Shown here piece after piece: positions 18,423 to 27,522 of a DNA stretch of 64,000 nucleotides. Position numbers and translations under genes: made by a program. The notes under the pieces are model-generated. The model saw only the letters and a program-made list of their open reading frames with translations. It had not been told where the DNA came from and did not search any database. The stretch's first letter is position 1. Every line of letters starts with the position of its first letter. Origin of the DNA: Pimelobacter simplex (GTDB lineage Bacteria; Actinomycetota; Actinomycetes; Propionibacteriales; Nocardioidaceae). The stretch is from assembly GCF_024662235.1 (NCBI RefSeq), contig NZ_CP096276.1, forward strand, positions 2,108,001 to 2,172,000. The letters run 5' to 3'.

Positions 18423-18470
18423 CCACCTTCGGATCGGTGGTCCCGAGCGACCGGAGGAGCCGGTGGCTCC
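18423..18470 (-). promoter_or_regulatory. Two 5'-leader hairpins, one covering the ribosome site
   Basis: In the mRNA sense of the TasA-like gene, GGAGCC-ACC-GGCTCC (18470-18456) is a perfect 6-bp hairpin and CCACC (18440-18436) can pair with GGTGG (18427-18423), which is part of the ribosome site. GTGTG at 18490-18486 can also pair with CACAC at 18422-18418. The layout would allow translational control but matches no riboswitch class known to me. Confidence 0.35.
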
Positions 18471-18553
18471 AGGCCGCCGGCGGTACACACGACCAATGAC
18501 CGAAAGGTGCTGCAGTTACGGATGGGGTGAGGATCCGGGTGAAGTTTTACTTT

Positions 18554-18585
18554 CCGCGGCCGGCCCGGGTGAGGACCGGCCGCGG
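18554..18585 (-). terminator. Inverted repeat after pdxS
   Basis: CCGCGGCCGG (18554-18563) and CCGGCCGCGG (18576-18585) form a perfect 10-bp stem with a 12-base loop, five bases beyond the pdxS stop. On the pdxS strand the stem is followed by AAAGTAAAA rather than U residues, so it is a GC-rich hairpin terminator or an mRNA-stabilising element at best. Confidence 0.45.
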
Positions 18586-18589
18586 CAGG

Positions 18590-19483
18590 TCACCAGCCGC
18601 GCTCGGCGAACTGGATCGAGCGGGCGGGCTCGTCGACGTTGATGCCGACCATCGCCTCACCCAGACCACGCGAGACCTTCGCGACCACATCAGGGTCGTC
18701 GTGGAAGGTCGTGGCCTTCACGATCGCCTCGGCCCGCTGGGCCGGGTTGCCCGACTTGAAGATCCCCGAGCCCACGAACACACCCTCGGCGCCGAGCTGC
18801 ATCATCATCGCCGCGTCCGCCGGGGTCGCGATCCCGCCGGCGGTGAACAGCACCACCGGGAGCTTGCCGGTCCGGGCGACCTCGACCACCAGGTCATAGG
18901 GCGCCTGGAGCTCCTTGGCCGCGACGTACAGCTCGTCCTCGGCCTGTGCGCCGAGGCGGCGGATCTCGGCGCGGATGGTGCGCATGTGGGTCACCGCGTT
19001 CGACACGTCACCGGTACCGGCCTCGCCCTTGGAGCGGATCATCGCCGCGCCCTCGGTGATCCGGCGCAGCGCCTCGCCCAGGTTGGTCGCACCGCACACG
19101 AACGGGACCGTGAAGTTCCACTTGTCGATGTGGTTGGCGTAGTCGGCCGGGGTCAGCACCTCGGACTCGTCGATGTAGTCCACACCCAACGACTGCAGGA
19201 CCTGGGCCTCGGCGAAGTGCCCGATCCGGGCCTTGGCCATCACCGGGATCGAGACCGCCGCGATGATGCCGTCGATCATGTCCGGGTCGCTCATCCGCGA
19301 CACCCCGCCCTGGGCGCGGATGTCGGCCGGGACCCGCTCCAACGCCATCACCGCGACCGCGCCGGCGTCCTCGGCGATCTTGGCCTGCTCAGGGGTGACC
19401 ACGTCCATGATCACACCCCCCTTGAGCATCTCGGCCATGCCGCGCTTGACCCGGGTGGTGCCGTGCTCCTGCTGCTCGCTCAT
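18590..19483 (-). CDS. pdxS: Pyridoxal 5'-phosphate synthase lyase subunit PdxS
   Basis: 297-residue TIM-barrel synthase that makes PLP from ribose 5-phosphate, glyceraldehyde 3-phosphate and ammonia from PdxT. Family hallmarks are [68 protein letters not shown] and KGEAGTGDV. The catalytic Lys residues in IMAKARIG-type and RSKGEAGTG contexts are present. The ATG at 19483 begins [15 protein letters not shown]; a longer upstream reading is Pro/Arg-rich and unlikely. See pdxT for the unusual separation of the pair. Confidence 0.97.
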   Translation of the reverse strand: MSEQQEHGTTRVKRGMAEMLKGGVIMDVVTPEQAKIAEDAGAVAVMALERVPADIRAQGGVSRMSDPDMIDGIIAAVSIPVMAKARIGHFAEAQVLQSLGVDYIDESEVLTPADYANHIDKWNFTVPFVCGATNLGEALRRITEGAAMIRSKGEAGTGDVSNAVTHMRTIRAEIRRLGAQAEDELYVAAKELQAPYDLVVEVARTGKLPVVLFTAGGIATPADAAMMMQLGAEGVFVGSGIFKSGNPAQRAEAIVKATTFHDDPDVVAKVSRGLGEAMVGINVDEPARSIQFAERGW

Positions 19484-19514
19484 GGCCCTGAGTCTAGGGC
19501 CTCCCGAACGGTGT

Positions 19515-20177
19515 TCAGGAATCGGTCTCGCCCTCGGGGGACGCCGCCGCGGCGGCATCGAGGGCGAGCGCCTGCCGGCGTACCTTCAGGACCCGGAAGA
19601 TCACCGTGTACGTGCTGGCCGCGGCGAGCGCCCAGAGCGTGACGTGCATGAGGATCGGCAGGTCCAGGAGCGCCCCCAGACCGGTCATCACGAGGATCGA
19701 GACGAGGCGGTCGGCGCGCTCGGCGATGCCGCCCTTGGCGTCCATGCCGAGCGACTCGGCGCGGGCCCGGGCGTACGACGTGACCGAGCCCATCACCAGG
19801 CACCACAGGGTCACGCACAGGTAGAGGTAGCTGTCGCCCTGGTTCGCGCCGGTGCCGGCGAAGTAGAGGGCGAGACCGCCGAAGATCGCGCCGTCGCCGA
19901 TCCGGTCGAGCGTGGAGTCCCAGAACGCGCCGAACTTGGAGACCCGGCCCATCTCGCGGGCCATCCGCCCGTCGATCAGGTCGCTGAAGACGAAGGCGGT
20001 GATGAACAGGACGCCGATGAGGAGCTCACCGCGCGGGAAGAAGATCAGCGCGCCGGCGCTGACGCCGAGCGTGCCGACCAGCGTCACCGCGTCGGGGCTG
20101 ATCCCCAGCCGGATGAACAGCCGCACGAACGGGTGCAGGATCGTGCCCGCCCAGAACTCCTTGAAGCGTTCCAACAC
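19515..20177 (-). CDS. pgsA: CDP-alcohol phosphatidyltransferase, likely phosphatidylinositol-phosphate synthase
   Basis: 220-residue integral membrane enzyme. The CDP-alcohol signature D-x2-D-G-x2-A-R-x8-G-x3-D-x3-D is intact as [20 protein letters not shown] followed by WDSTLDR, and there are about six hydrophobic segments. The position between the HIT gene and pdxS is that of the actinobacterial phosphatidylinositol-phosphate synthase. GTG start. The acyltransferase and mannosyltransferase genes that usually follow in mycobacteria are missing here. Confidence 0.9.
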   Translation of the reverse strand: MLERFKEFWAGTILHPFVRLFIRLGISPDAVTLVGTLGVSAGALIFFPRGELLIGVLFITAFVFSDLIDGRMAREMGRVSKFGAFWDSTLDRIGDGAIFGGLALYFAGTGANQGDSYLYLCVTLWCLVMGSVTSYARARAESLGMDAKGGIAERADRLVSILVMTGLGALLDLPILMHVTLWALAAASTYTVIFRVLKVRRQALALDAAAAASPEGETDS

Positions 20178-20213
20178 GGGTCAGGAACCTACTCGATGGT
20201 CCCGACAGCGGCC

Positions 20214-20747
20214 CTATCGCCAGGCGGCGGCGAGGAGGTCACGGGTCTCGCCGAGCAGCTGGGGCAGCGTCTTGGTCCCGCCGATCACCGTCATGAAGTT
20301 GGCGTCGCCGGACCAGCGCGGCACGACGTGCTGGTGCAGGTGACCCGAGAGCGAGCCGCCGGCCGCTCCCCCGAGGTTGAGCCCGACGTTGAAGGCGTGG
20401 GGCTGGGAGACCTCGCGGATCGTGCGCAGGGCCGCCTTGGTCAGCGCGGTGACCTCGTCGGTCTCGGCGTCGTCGAGGTCGAGGTAGTCGGCGACGTGGC
20501 GGTAGGGCAGCACCATCAGGTGCCCCGGGTTGTAGGGGTAGAGGTTGAGCACGACGTACGCCGTCTCGCCGCGCACCACGACCAGGTCGTCGTCGGTCGA
20601 GGTCGCGGGGTCCCGGGTGATCCGGCAGAACGGGCACGCCGGCCGGGGCTCGACGTGGGCGGGCCGGTCGGCCTCGCCCTCCTCACCGCGCACGTAGGCC
20701 ATCCGGTGCGGCGTCCAGAGCCGCTCGAGGCCGTCGGGGGTGTTCAC
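20214..20747 (-). CDS. HIT family nucleotide hydrolase/phosphorylase
   Basis: 177 residues with the histidine-triad motif GHLHQHVVPRW and an N-terminal CPFCRI zinc-type pair. In Mycobacterium the protein at this position (next to thrS and pgsA) is an Ap4A phosphorylase, so dinucleoside polyphosphate breakdown is a reasonable inference. GTG start overlaps the TetR stop by four bases; it lies 36 bases before pgsA. Confidence 0.88.
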   Translation of the reverse strand: MNTPDGLERLWTPHRMAYVRGEEGEADRPAHVEPRPACPFCRITRDPATSTDDDLVVVRGETAYVVLNLYPYNPGHLMVLPYRHVADYLDLDDAETDEVTALTKAALRTIREVSQPHAFNVGLNLGGAAGGSLSGHLHQHVVPRWSGDANFMTVIGGTKTLPQLLGETRDLLAAAWR

Positions 20748-21469
20748 TCCTCACCTCCGGGCTGGAGCGCCTGGAGCAGGTCCGCGACGGGCAGGTCGGG
20801 CAGGTTGAGCCCGCGCGAGAGCGCCATGCCGTTGATCTGGAGCCAGATCGACTCGGCCAGGATGTTGATGCACGCCTCGATGCCGGGCTGGCGCAGGTCG
20901 CGCTCGAGCCAGCGCCGCACGGCCGCGAAGACCGCGCCGATCATGCCGAAGACCCACGGGTCGAGGGCGGCCTTGTCGTCCTCGCTCAGCTCGACGCCGA
21001 GCGCGGCGACGACGATCGCCATGATCCCCTCGATGCCCTCGGCGACCTGCTCGACGGCCTGGCCCAGCGGACTCGGGCCCCAGCCGGACAGGTCGCGCTC
21101 GGCGAACCAGTAGAGCGTCGGGTGCGCCTCGGCCCACCGCACGAAGCTGCCGACGATGCGGTGGATGATCTGGTCCGGCGTGCCGTCGTAGGACAGCGCG
21201 GGGAGCAGCTCGTTGCCGACGTTCTCGCAGATCTGGCGCTGCACCGCGCGGTCGAGGTCGGAGCGGTCCTCGAAGTGCCGGTAGATGACCGTGCGGCTCA
21301 TGTTCGCCTCGTCGGCGACGGCCTGGACCTGGACGTCCTCACCGGGCGCCTGGCTCTCCAGGACGGCGATCGCCGCGTCGATGATGACCTGGCGGCGCAC
21401 CTGGTTGTGCTCCTGCCAGCGTCGGCGCCGTCCGTCGAGCACCTCGGGGGCGACGTCGTCCGAAGTCAT
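20744..21469 (-). CDS. TetR/AcrR family transcriptional regulator
   Basis: 241 residues. The N-terminal HTH (residues 40-65, VQAVADEANMSRTVIYRHFE) is typical of TetR; the rest is an all-helical ligand-binding and dimerisation domain. ATG at 21469 is preceded by AGAGGG at seven bases; an in-frame TTG two codons earlier is less likely. It is co-directional and coupled to the HIT gene, an arrangement I do not recognise as a known regulon; its targets are unknown. Confidence 0.87.
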   Translation of the reverse strand: MTSDDVAPEVLDGRRRRWQEHNQVRRQVIIDAAIAVLESQAPGEDVQVQAVADEANMSRTVIYRHFEDRSDLDRAVQRQICENVGNELLPALSYDGTPDQIIHRIVGSFVRWAEAHPTLYWFAERDLSGWGPSPLGQAVEQVAEGIEGIMAIVVAALGVELSEDDKAALDPWVFGMIGAVFAAVRRWLERDLRQPGIEACINILAESIWLQINGMALSRGLNLPDLPVADLLQALQPGGEE

Positions 21470-21506
21470 TGGCAAACCCTCTCACGTCCTCCCGGCGACG
21501 CCGGGC

Positions 21507-22505
21507 TCAGGCGAAGCGGTGGAACCAGCGGCCGAGGTCGGCGGCGATCCCGTCACAGGTCACGTTCTGGTCGCGCTGCGCCTCGACCCACTGCCCCAGC
21601 ACCGCGGGGCCGCCCTGGATCGACCAGTCGTCGCCGCAGCGGCGCAGGGCCTCGGCGCGCGAGGTCTGGCCGGCGGCCCGCCACTCGGGCACCCCGCCGA
21701 GGGTGAAGTCGCCGACGACGGTGCGGTAGAGGTGGGGCGTGGAGTAGACGCCGATCCGGAAGCCCGCGTCGACGTAGCCGCGCGCGGCCCCCTCGATCAC
21801 CGCGGCGTTGGCCGTGAGGTCGGTGCTCCACTCGAAGAGCGGCACCGGCTCGACGTCGATCCACACGATCGGGCTGACCAGGCCGACCTGGCCCATCGTG
21901 CCGACGTTGAAGCGGGCCTGCTGGTAGCCGACGTTGCGCAGCCGGCCGAGCTTGGTCGCCGCGTCGAAGGGCCCGTCGGCGCCGTACTCGTCGAGCTGGG
22001 CCTTGCTGGGATAGCTCGACACCGCGTAGACGGAGACGAGGACGTCGTTGTCCTTGACCCAGGCGACCTGGTCCTTCAGGCACGGGTTGGGCGTGAAGCC
22101 GGGGCCGTTGGTGAGCCCGAGGACGACGTACTGCGCGTCGGGCAGGGGCATCGGCAGTCCCTGGCCCTGCTTCTGGGGGATGCCCGTTCCCCGGGGGCAC
22201 TGGGGCCAGCTCACGTCGCCGCCGAGGACGTTGCCGTCGCGCGGTGCGATGGTGCTGCCCGCGCCGCGCTCGGAGGCGAGGTCGCCGGCACGCTCCTCAG
22301 CCATCTTGGCCAGGTCGCCGGCGTCGGTGCCCGGGTCGCCGGCGTCACCGCCGGGCAGCGCGCTGTCGGTGGTCTCGGCCACCGTGGGCGTGGGTGACGG
22401 CGGGCGCGCGGGCGCCGCCGAGTCGTCCCCTCCGCCGCAGCCCGCCAGCACCGCCGTCGCGAGGACGGCGGCGCCGGCGAGCGCAGCGCGGCGCAAGGGG
22501 GTCAC
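21507..22505 (-). CDS. Lipoprotein with glycoside-hydrolase-25-like TIM barrel
   Basis: 332 residues. The leader ends in a lipobox (AVLAGC, Cys at 22), followed by a Gly/Asp/Pro linker. The globular part begins GGDVSWPQCPRGTGIPQ and includes VVLGLTNGPGFTPNPCLKDQ, SPIVWIDVEPVPLFEW and FRIGVYSTPHLYRTVVG, the strand pattern of GH25/DUF1906-type barrels of actinobacteria. The W-I-D-V-E stretch holds the Asp/Glu pair expected of a GH25 active site. Whether it is an active muramidase is unproven. GTG start, four bases after thrS. Confidence 0.75.
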   Translation of the reverse strand: MTPLRRAALAGAAVLATAVLAGCGGGDDSAAPARPPSPTPTVAETTDSALPGGDAGDPGTDAGDLAKMAEERAGDLASERGAGSTIAPRDGNVLGGDVSWPQCPRGTGIPQKQGQGLPMPLPDAQYVVLGLTNGPGFTPNPCLKDQVAWVKDNDVLVSVYAVSSYPSKAQLDEYGADGPFDAATKLGRLRNVGYQQARFNVGTMGQVGLVSPIVWIDVEPVPLFEWSTDLTANAAVIEGAARGYVDAGFRIGVYSTPHLYRTVVGDFTLGGVPEWRAAGQTSRAEALRRCGDDWSIQGGPAVLGQWVEAQRDQNVTCDGIAADLGRWFHRFA

Positions 22506-22508
22506 GCC

Positions 22509-24491
22509 CTAGACCTGCTCGTGGCTCGCCACGGCCGCCACGACGCGCTCGATCGCCTCGGCGATCGGGACGCCGTTGTCCTGGCGGCCGTCGCGGTAGC
22601 GGAAGCTGACCGCGCCCTTGTCCACGTCCTCGCCACCGGCGATGAGCATGAACGGGATCTTCTGCAGCTGGGCGTTGCGGATCTTCTTCTGGAAGCGGTC
22701 GTCGGACTCGTCGACCTCGACCCGGATCCCCCGCGCCTTGAGCTGGTCGGTGATCTCGTAGAGGTAGTCGGTGAAGGTGTCCGCGACGGGGATCCCGACG
22801 ACCTGCACCGGCGCGAGCCACGGAGGGAAGGCGCCGGCGTAGTGCTCGACGAGGACGCCGAGGAAGCGCTCGATCGAGCCGAACTTCGCCGAGTGGATCA
22901 TCACCGGCTGCTGCTTGGAGCCGTCGGGCGAGGTGTACTCCAGGCCGAAGCGCGCGGGCTGGTTGAAGTCGTACTGGACCGTGCCCATCTGCCAGGTGCG
23001 GCCTATGGCGTCCTTGGCCTGGACCGAGATCTTGGGGCCGTAGAACGCCGCGCCGCCCGGGTCGGGCACGAGGTCGAGCCCGGACTCGGCGGCGACCTGC
23101 TCGAGGACCGCGGTCGCGACCGCCCAGTCCTCGTCGCTGCCGACGAACTTGTCGGGCTTGGAGTCGTCGCGGGTCGAGAGCTCGAGGTAGAAGTCGTCGA
23201 GCCCGAAGTCGCGCAGCACGCTGAGCATGAAGTCCAGCAGGTGCTTGACCTCGGCCGGCGCCTGCCCGGGGGTGCAGTAGGAGTGCGAGTCGTCCTGGGC
23301 GAACCCGCGGACCCGGGTCAGGCCGTGGATGACGCCGGACTTCTCGTAGCGGTAGACGCTGCCGAACTCGAACAGGCGCAGCGGCAGCTCGCGGTAGGAG
23401 CGCCCGCGGCTGCTGAAGATCAGGTTGTGCATCGGGCAGTTCATCGCCTTGAGCTGGTAGTTCGCGCCCTCGAACTCCATCGGCGGGAACATCGTGTCGG
23501 CGTAGTACGGCAGGTGCCCCGAGGTGTGGAACACGCCGTCCTTGGTGATGTGCGGCGTGCCGACGTAGGAGAAGCCCTCCTCGATGTGCCGGCGGCGGAC
23601 GTAGTCCTCCATCTCGCGCTTGATCACGCCACCCTTGGGGTGGAAGACCGGCAGGCCCGAGCCGATCTCGTCGGGGAAGCTGAACAGGTCGAGCTCACGG
23701 CCCAGCTTGCGGTGGTCGCGGCGCTCGGCCTCCTCGAGCCGGTGCAGGTGCTCCTCGAGCGCCTCCTTGCTCGGCCAGGCGGTGCCGTAGATGCGCTGGA
23801 GCTGCTTGTTCTTCTCGTCGCCGCGCCAGTAGGCCGCGGCGCTGCGCATCAGCTTGAACGCCGGGATCCGCTTGGTGGTCGGCAGGTGCGGCCCGCGGCA
23901 GAGGTCCTTCCAGGCCACCTCGCCCTTGCGGTTGATGTTGTCGTAGATGGTCAGCTCGCCCGCACCGACCTCGGCGCTCGCGCCCTCGGCCGCGTCGGCG
24001 GCATTGCCCTTGAGGCCGATCAGCTCGAGCTTGTAGGGCTCGTCGGCCAGCTCGACCAGCGCGTCCTCGTCGGTGGTGACCCGGCGCTCGAAGCGCTGGT
24101 TCTCCTTGATGATCTTGCGCATCGCGGACTCGAGCTTGACCAGGTCCTCGGGCACGAACGGGGTCTCGACGTCGAAGTCGTAGTAGAAGCCGTCCTGGAT
24201 CGGCGGGCCGATGCCGAGCTTGGCGTCGGGGAAGACCTGCTGCACGGCCTGGGCGAGCACGTGCGCGGTCGAGTGGCGCAGGATGTCGAGCCCGTCGGGG
24301 CTGTCGATCGCGACCCCCTCGACCTCGTCACCGTCGGCGAGCTCGTAGGACAGGTCCTTGAGCTGGCCGCCGACGCGCGCGGCGATGACGTCGGCGTCGT
24401 CCCGGAACAGCTCCCAGGCCTTCGTGCCCGTGGTGACCGTCGAGTCCTGGCGCGCATCGGCAGACAGAACGGCGACCTTGATCTCGGACAC
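22509..24491 (-). CDS. thrS: Threonyl-tRNA synthetase
   Basis: 660-residue class II synthetase. Domains in order: TGS (about 1-65), editing domain with [16 protein letters not shown], catalytic core with zinc ligands including the Cys in [14 protein letters not shown], motif 2 [20 protein letters not shown], and the C-terminal anticodon domain with [15 protein letters not shown] at 24491 was chosen because AAGGGAG is seven bases upstream and because it gives the normal N-terminus; about 36 residues of an upstream in-frame extension are rejected. Confidence 0.96.
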   Translation of the reverse strand: MSEIKVAVLSADARQDSTVTTGTKAWELFRDDADVIAARVGGQLKDLSYELADGDEVEGVAIDSPDGLDILRHSTAHVLAQAVQQVFPDAKLGIGPPIQDGFYYDFDVETPFVPEDLVKLESAMRKIIKENQRFERRVTTDEDALVELADEPYKLELIGLKGNAADAAEGASAEVGAGELTIYDNINRKGEVAWKDLCRGPHLPTTKRIPAFKLMRSAAAYWRGDEKNKQLQRIYGTAWPSKEALEEHLHRLEEAERRDHRKLGRELDLFSFPDEIGSGLPVFHPKGGVIKREMEDYVRRRHIEEGFSYVGTPHITKDGVFHTSGHLPYYADTMFPPMEFEGANYQLKAMNCPMHNLIFSSRGRSYRELPLRLFEFGSVYRYEKSGVIHGLTRVRGFAQDDSHSYCTPGQAPAEVKHLLDFMLSVLRDFGLDDFYLELSTRDDSKPDKFVGSDEDWAVATAVLEQVAAESGLDLVPDPGGAAFYGPKISVQAKDAIGRTWQMGTVQYDFNQPARFGLEYTSPDGSKQQPVMIHSAKFGSIERFLGVLVEHYAGAFPPWLAPVQVVGIPVADTFTDYLYEITDQLKARGIRVEVDESDDRFQKKIRNAQLQKIPFMLIAGGEDVDKGAVSFRYRDGRQDNGVPIAEAIERVVAAVASHEQV

Positions 24492-24614
24492 GGAGGTGCT
24501 CCCTTGGGTGGGGTGGATGGGTACGGCCGGCCGGCCGCGTGTCGATCGTACCGAGCGGGCGACCGCCCGTGCGCGGGAGTAAGGGACCGGGCCGTCCACG
24601 GCCGCCGGGATCGC

Positions 24615-25238
24615 TCAGGCCGCGTGGTACGGCTCGACCGACAGGAGCTCGATCGACCGGTTCACGCAGCCCGTCGTCGGGTGGGCGGCGTAGAGCGAGT
24701 GGGTCTCGTTGGGCGGGTAGATCCGCAGCCCGTCGACGGCCACCGGGTCGCAGTCGGCACGGGAGTAGTTCTCGGCCCGGGTCTCGCGCAGCACCTGCAC
24801 GGCGGCCTCCCCCGGCTCGAGCGTCAGCGTCTCGACCTGGTCCTCGTCGACCCGGGTGGCGGGCGCGCCGATCTGGGTGCCGTCGCCGCCCCCGACGTAG
24901 GACACCCCGCCGAAGCCGCCCGTCGTGCAGGTCTGGTCGCTGCTGTTGGTCAGCACCACCTCGGTGTACTGCGAGCCGGCTGCTCCCCCGCCCTCGGCCG
25001 GGCGCACCAGCAACGAGAGCTGGGCCGCCGTGCAGGCCTGGGGGCCGGCCGCCGACTCGCTCGCGCCGGCGCTCATCCGCTCGCTGCTGCCGCTGGCCGG
25101 GGTGCCGGAGCCGGGGGACGTCGTACCGCCTGCGGGGGTGGCGCCGTCCCCGCCGTCGTCGGTTCCGCAGGCGCTGACGACGAGGGCCAGGGTGCACGTC
25201 AGGCCCGCCAGCAGGGCGAGCCGGTAGGAGGACCTCAT
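24615..25238 (-). CDS. DUF4232 lipoprotein
   Basis: 207 residues: lipoprotein signal (LALLAGLTCTLALVVSAC), a Gly/Ser/Thr linker, then a DUF4232 beta-sandwich with CTAAQLSLLVRPAEGGG, YTEVVLTNSSDQTCTTGGFG and a final Cys in TTGCVNRSI. Four Cys in the mature domain may form two disulfides. DUF4232 proteins are common exported proteins in actinobacteria with no established role. It is 123 bases upstream of thrS and probably has its own terminator-free readthrough into it. Confidence 0.82.
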   Translation of the reverse strand: MRSSYRLALLAGLTCTLALVVSACGTDDGGDGATPAGGTTSPGSGTPASGSSERMSAGASESAAGPQACTAAQLSLLVRPAEGGGAAGSQYTEVVLTNSSDQTCTTGGFGGVSYVGGGDGTQIGAPATRVDEDQVETLTLEPGEAAVQVLRETRAENYSRADCDPVAVDGLRIYPPNETHSLYAAHPTTGCVNRSIELLSVEPYHAA

Positions 25239-25279
25239 GTCTCACGACGGTAGCGCGTCCCCCGAGACGCCGTGCGGGT

Positions 25280-26026
25280 TCAGCCGTCGGCCGCGTAGGT
25301 ACCGGGCGTGCTGCCGAACGTACGGCGGAAGACGTCGATGAACGCGCTCGCCGAGGACCAGCCGCACCGGTGCGCGACGGTGGTGACCGGGGTGCCCTCG
25401 GCGAGCAGCACGAGCGCGCGGTGCAGGCGCAGCTGGGTCCGCCACTGCGGGAACGTCATGCCCAGCTCGCTGCGGAAGAGCCGGGAGAGCGTGCGGTCGC
25501 TGGCGCCGACCGCGCGGCCGAGGCCCGCGAGCGTCCGGTCGTCGCCCGGGTCCGCCTGCAGGAGGTCGCAGACCGCGAGCAGCACCGGGTGCGCGGGCAT
25601 CGGCAGGTGCAGGGGCTGCTGCGGCGAGACCCGGAGCTGGTCGAGGAGGACGGCGCGCAACCGGCGGCGCTCCGGGGTGTCCACCTCGGCCTCCTGGGTG
25701 CAGGCCACGATCAGCTCGCGCAGCAGCGGCCCGACGCCGAGCACCGCGGGCGAGGTCAGGCCCAGCGGGTTGACCGTCGTCGGCAGGCCGAGGAAGTGCA
25801 GCTCGACGCGACCGTGGGCGCGGTGCGCGTGGACGGTGCCCGCGGGCACCCAGATCGCGCGGGTGGCGGGAGCGACCCAGGTGCCCCGGTCGGTCGTCAC
25901 GGTGACGACGCCGCGGCCGGCGTACGCGATCTGGTGGTCGTCGTGCCGGTGCGCGTCGATCAGCCCACCCGCTGCGAGCGAACGGGTCACCGTGGGGGCG
26001 ATCGGGGTGTGGCGGATATCCGGCAT
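25280..26026 (-). CDS. AraC family regulator with cupin sensor
   Basis: 248 residues. The N-terminal cupin contains DAHRHDDHQIAYAGRGVVTV and WVAPATRAIWVPAGTVHAHR; the C-terminal AraC domain has two HTH motifs (RTLAGLGRAVGASDRTLSRL and TTVAHRCGWSSASAFIDVFR, then FGSTPGTY). This is the AraC type often divergent from a transporter that it controls. The start at 26026 lies 53 bases from the start of the MFS gene, so the two promoters must overlap and the regulator probably controls the exporter. Confidence 0.88.
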   Translation of the reverse strand: MPDIRHTPIAPTVTRSLAAGGLIDAHRHDDHQIAYAGRGVVTVTTDRGTWVAPATRAIWVPAGTVHAHRAHGRVELHFLGLPTTVNPLGLTSPAVLGVGPLLRELIVACTQEAEVDTPERRRLRAVLLDQLRVSPQQPLHLPMPAHPVLLAVCDLLQADPGDDRTLAGLGRAVGASDRTLSRLFRSELGMTFPQWRTQLRLHRALVLLAEGTPVTTVAHRCGWSSASAFIDVFRRTFGSTPGTYAADG

Positions 26027-26079
26027 CAGGTGGCAGAGTATCGGAAGCGGGCCACGCCCGGAGCGGCCGACGATGGAGC

Positions 26080-27264
26080 GTGAGATCCCCACGAACCATC
26101 GGCCTGCTCGCCCTCGGGCACGCGTGCGTCGACATCTACCAGGGCGCGGTCGCCGCGCTCGTCCCGTTCTTCATCGCCGAGCGCGACTACACCTACGCCG
26201 CGGCGTCGGGCATCGTGCTCGCCGCCTCGCTGCTCTCCTCGATCGCGCAGCCGGTCTTCGGAGCCCTGACCGACCGGTGGGCCCTGCCCTGGCTCGTGCC
26301 GGTCAGCACCTTCGTCGGCGGCCTCGGCATCGCCCTCAGCGGCGTGAGCGGGTCGTACGCCCTCACGCTCGGGTTCGCGGCCGTGTCCGGCATCGGCGTG
26401 GCGGCGTACCACCCGGAGTCGGCGCGGCTGGCCCGGATCGCGAGTGCGGGCAGCCACCGCGCGATGGCGCTGTTCTCGACCGGCGGCAACATCGGCTTCG
26501 CCCTCGCGCCGCTGCTCGTCGCCGCCTTCGTGGCGACGGGCGGGCTGGCGCTGACGCCCTTCCTGGTGCTGCCCGCCCTGGCCGGCATCGCGGTGACGCT
26601 GCCCGTGCTCAGCACGCTGGCCCGGCGGCGCGCGGCCGGGAGCGAGGAGCACCTCCCCACCGGCCCGGACGACGTCGCCTCGTTCGTGCGCCTCTCCCTC
26701 GCCGTGGTCTTCCGCTCGATCGCCTTCGTCGGCCTCAGCACCTTCATCGCGCTGTACGCCGACCAGCGGATCGGCGGCGTCCCCGCAGCCGGCACCGTCG
26801 CCCTGTTCGTGCTCTACGCCGGCGGCATCGTCGGCTCCCTGGTCGGCGGCTCGCTGGCCCACCGCTGGGACCGGGTCACCGTGTCGCGGTGGTCCTACGG
26901 CCTCAGCACGCTCGCGGTCGCCGGCGTCGTCGTGGTGCCGGGCCCACCGATGTACCTGTTCGTCGCGCTGACCTCGATCGGCCTCTACGTGCCGTTCTCG
27001 CTCCAGGTCACGCTCGGGCAGGACTACCTGCCCTCACGGGTCGGCACCGCCAGTGGCATCACGCTCGGCCTGACCGTCAGCATCGGCGGCCTCGCCAGCC
27101 CCGCGATCGGCGCGCTGGCTGACGCCACGAGCCTGCAGGTCGCGCTCGCCCCGCTCGCGCTGATGCCGCTGCTCACCTGGGCGCTCTACCGGACCCTGCA
27201 CGACCCGGCGCCTCCGCAGCAGCCGGCCGCGCCGTCCGCCGAGCTCTCCCCTGCGGCGCCCTAG
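26080..27264 (+). CDS. MFS efflux transporter, fosmidomycin-resistance-like
   Basis: 394 residues with twelve predicted membrane segments. The N-terminus (GLLALGHACVDIYQGAVAAL) with a His in the first segment, plus GVAAYHPESARLA and STGGNIGFALAPLL, resembles the FSR (fosmidomycin resistance) group of MFS drug exporters. The true substrate is unknown. GTG start, close behind a GGAG. It ends at a strong hairpin just before the prophage attachment site. Confidence 0.82.
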   Translation: MRSPRTIGLLALGHACVDIYQGAVAALVPFFIAERDYTYAAASGIVLAASLLSSIAQPVFGALTDRWALPWLVPVSTFVGGLGIALSGVSGSYALTLGFAAVSGIGVAAYHPESARLARIASAGSHRAMALFSTGGNIGFALAPLLVAAFVATGGLALTPFLVLPALAGIAVTLPVLSTLARRRAAGSEEHLPTGPDDVASFVRLSLAVVFRSIAFVGLSTFIALYADQRIGGVPAAGTVALFVLYAGGIVGSLVGGSLAHRWDRVTVSRWSYGLSTLAVAGVVVVPGPPMYLFVALTSIGLYVPFSLQVTLGQDYLPSRVGTASGITLGLTVSIGGLASPAIGALADATSLQVALAPLALMPLLTWALYRTLHDPAPPQQPAAPSAELSPAAP

Positions 27265-27283
27265 CGACCGGCCGCGGAGACGC

Positions 27284-27325
27284 ATCAGGCCCCTGCTCCG
27301 CCTTACGGCGGGCCAGGGGCCTGAT
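27284..27325. terminator. Bidirectional hairpin terminator
   Basis: ATCAGGCCCCTG (27284-27295) pairs with CAGGGGCCTGAT (27314-27325), and CCGCC / GGCGG continues the stem around a short loop. It follows the MFS gene on the + strand and also the tRNA remnant on the - strand, so it would have terminated the original tRNA transcript too. Confidence 0.8.
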
Positions 27326-27331
27326 CTCTCC

Positions 27332-27356
27332 GGTGGGCGATACTGGGTTCGAACCA
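27332..27356 (-). other. attL: Prophage attachment site (tRNA 3'-end remnant)
   Basis: Read on the - strand, this is the 3' end of a tRNA: T-loop GGTTCGAAC, T-stem CCAGT and acceptor strand ATCGCCC plus discriminator A, with no encoded CCA. The 5' part of the tRNA is absent and the sequence stops matching a tRNA right after the T-loop. That is what remains when a phage integrates in a tRNA 3' half. The intact tRNA (predicted 5' end GGGCGAT, possibly tRNA-Val) should lie on the - strand at the right end of the prophage. Confidence 0.8.
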
Positions 27357-27522
27357 TCAGACTTGGTAGTCTCGCCCCATGCGCCCGAACAGGCAGAACA
27401 TGCCTCTGACCTGCATAAACTCAGGCCACCTCGGAGACCGAGCGATACCCAACGATTCCCGTTGGTAGCATGCGGCATAGCAATCTCGTAGCACGTCGAG
27501 GGTTACTGGAAAGGGGCCAGTC

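Noticed and set aside
18427..18540. Cyclic-di-GMP or other known riboswitch in front of the TasA-like gene
   Set aside because: No conserved core of any class I know can be found; only generic hairpins remain, so it is reported just as a structured leader.
27330..27400. Complete tRNA gene at the prophage boundary
   Set aside because: Only T-arm and acceptor 3' strand are present; the anticodon arm, D-arm and the 5' acceptor strand are missing on the continuing side.
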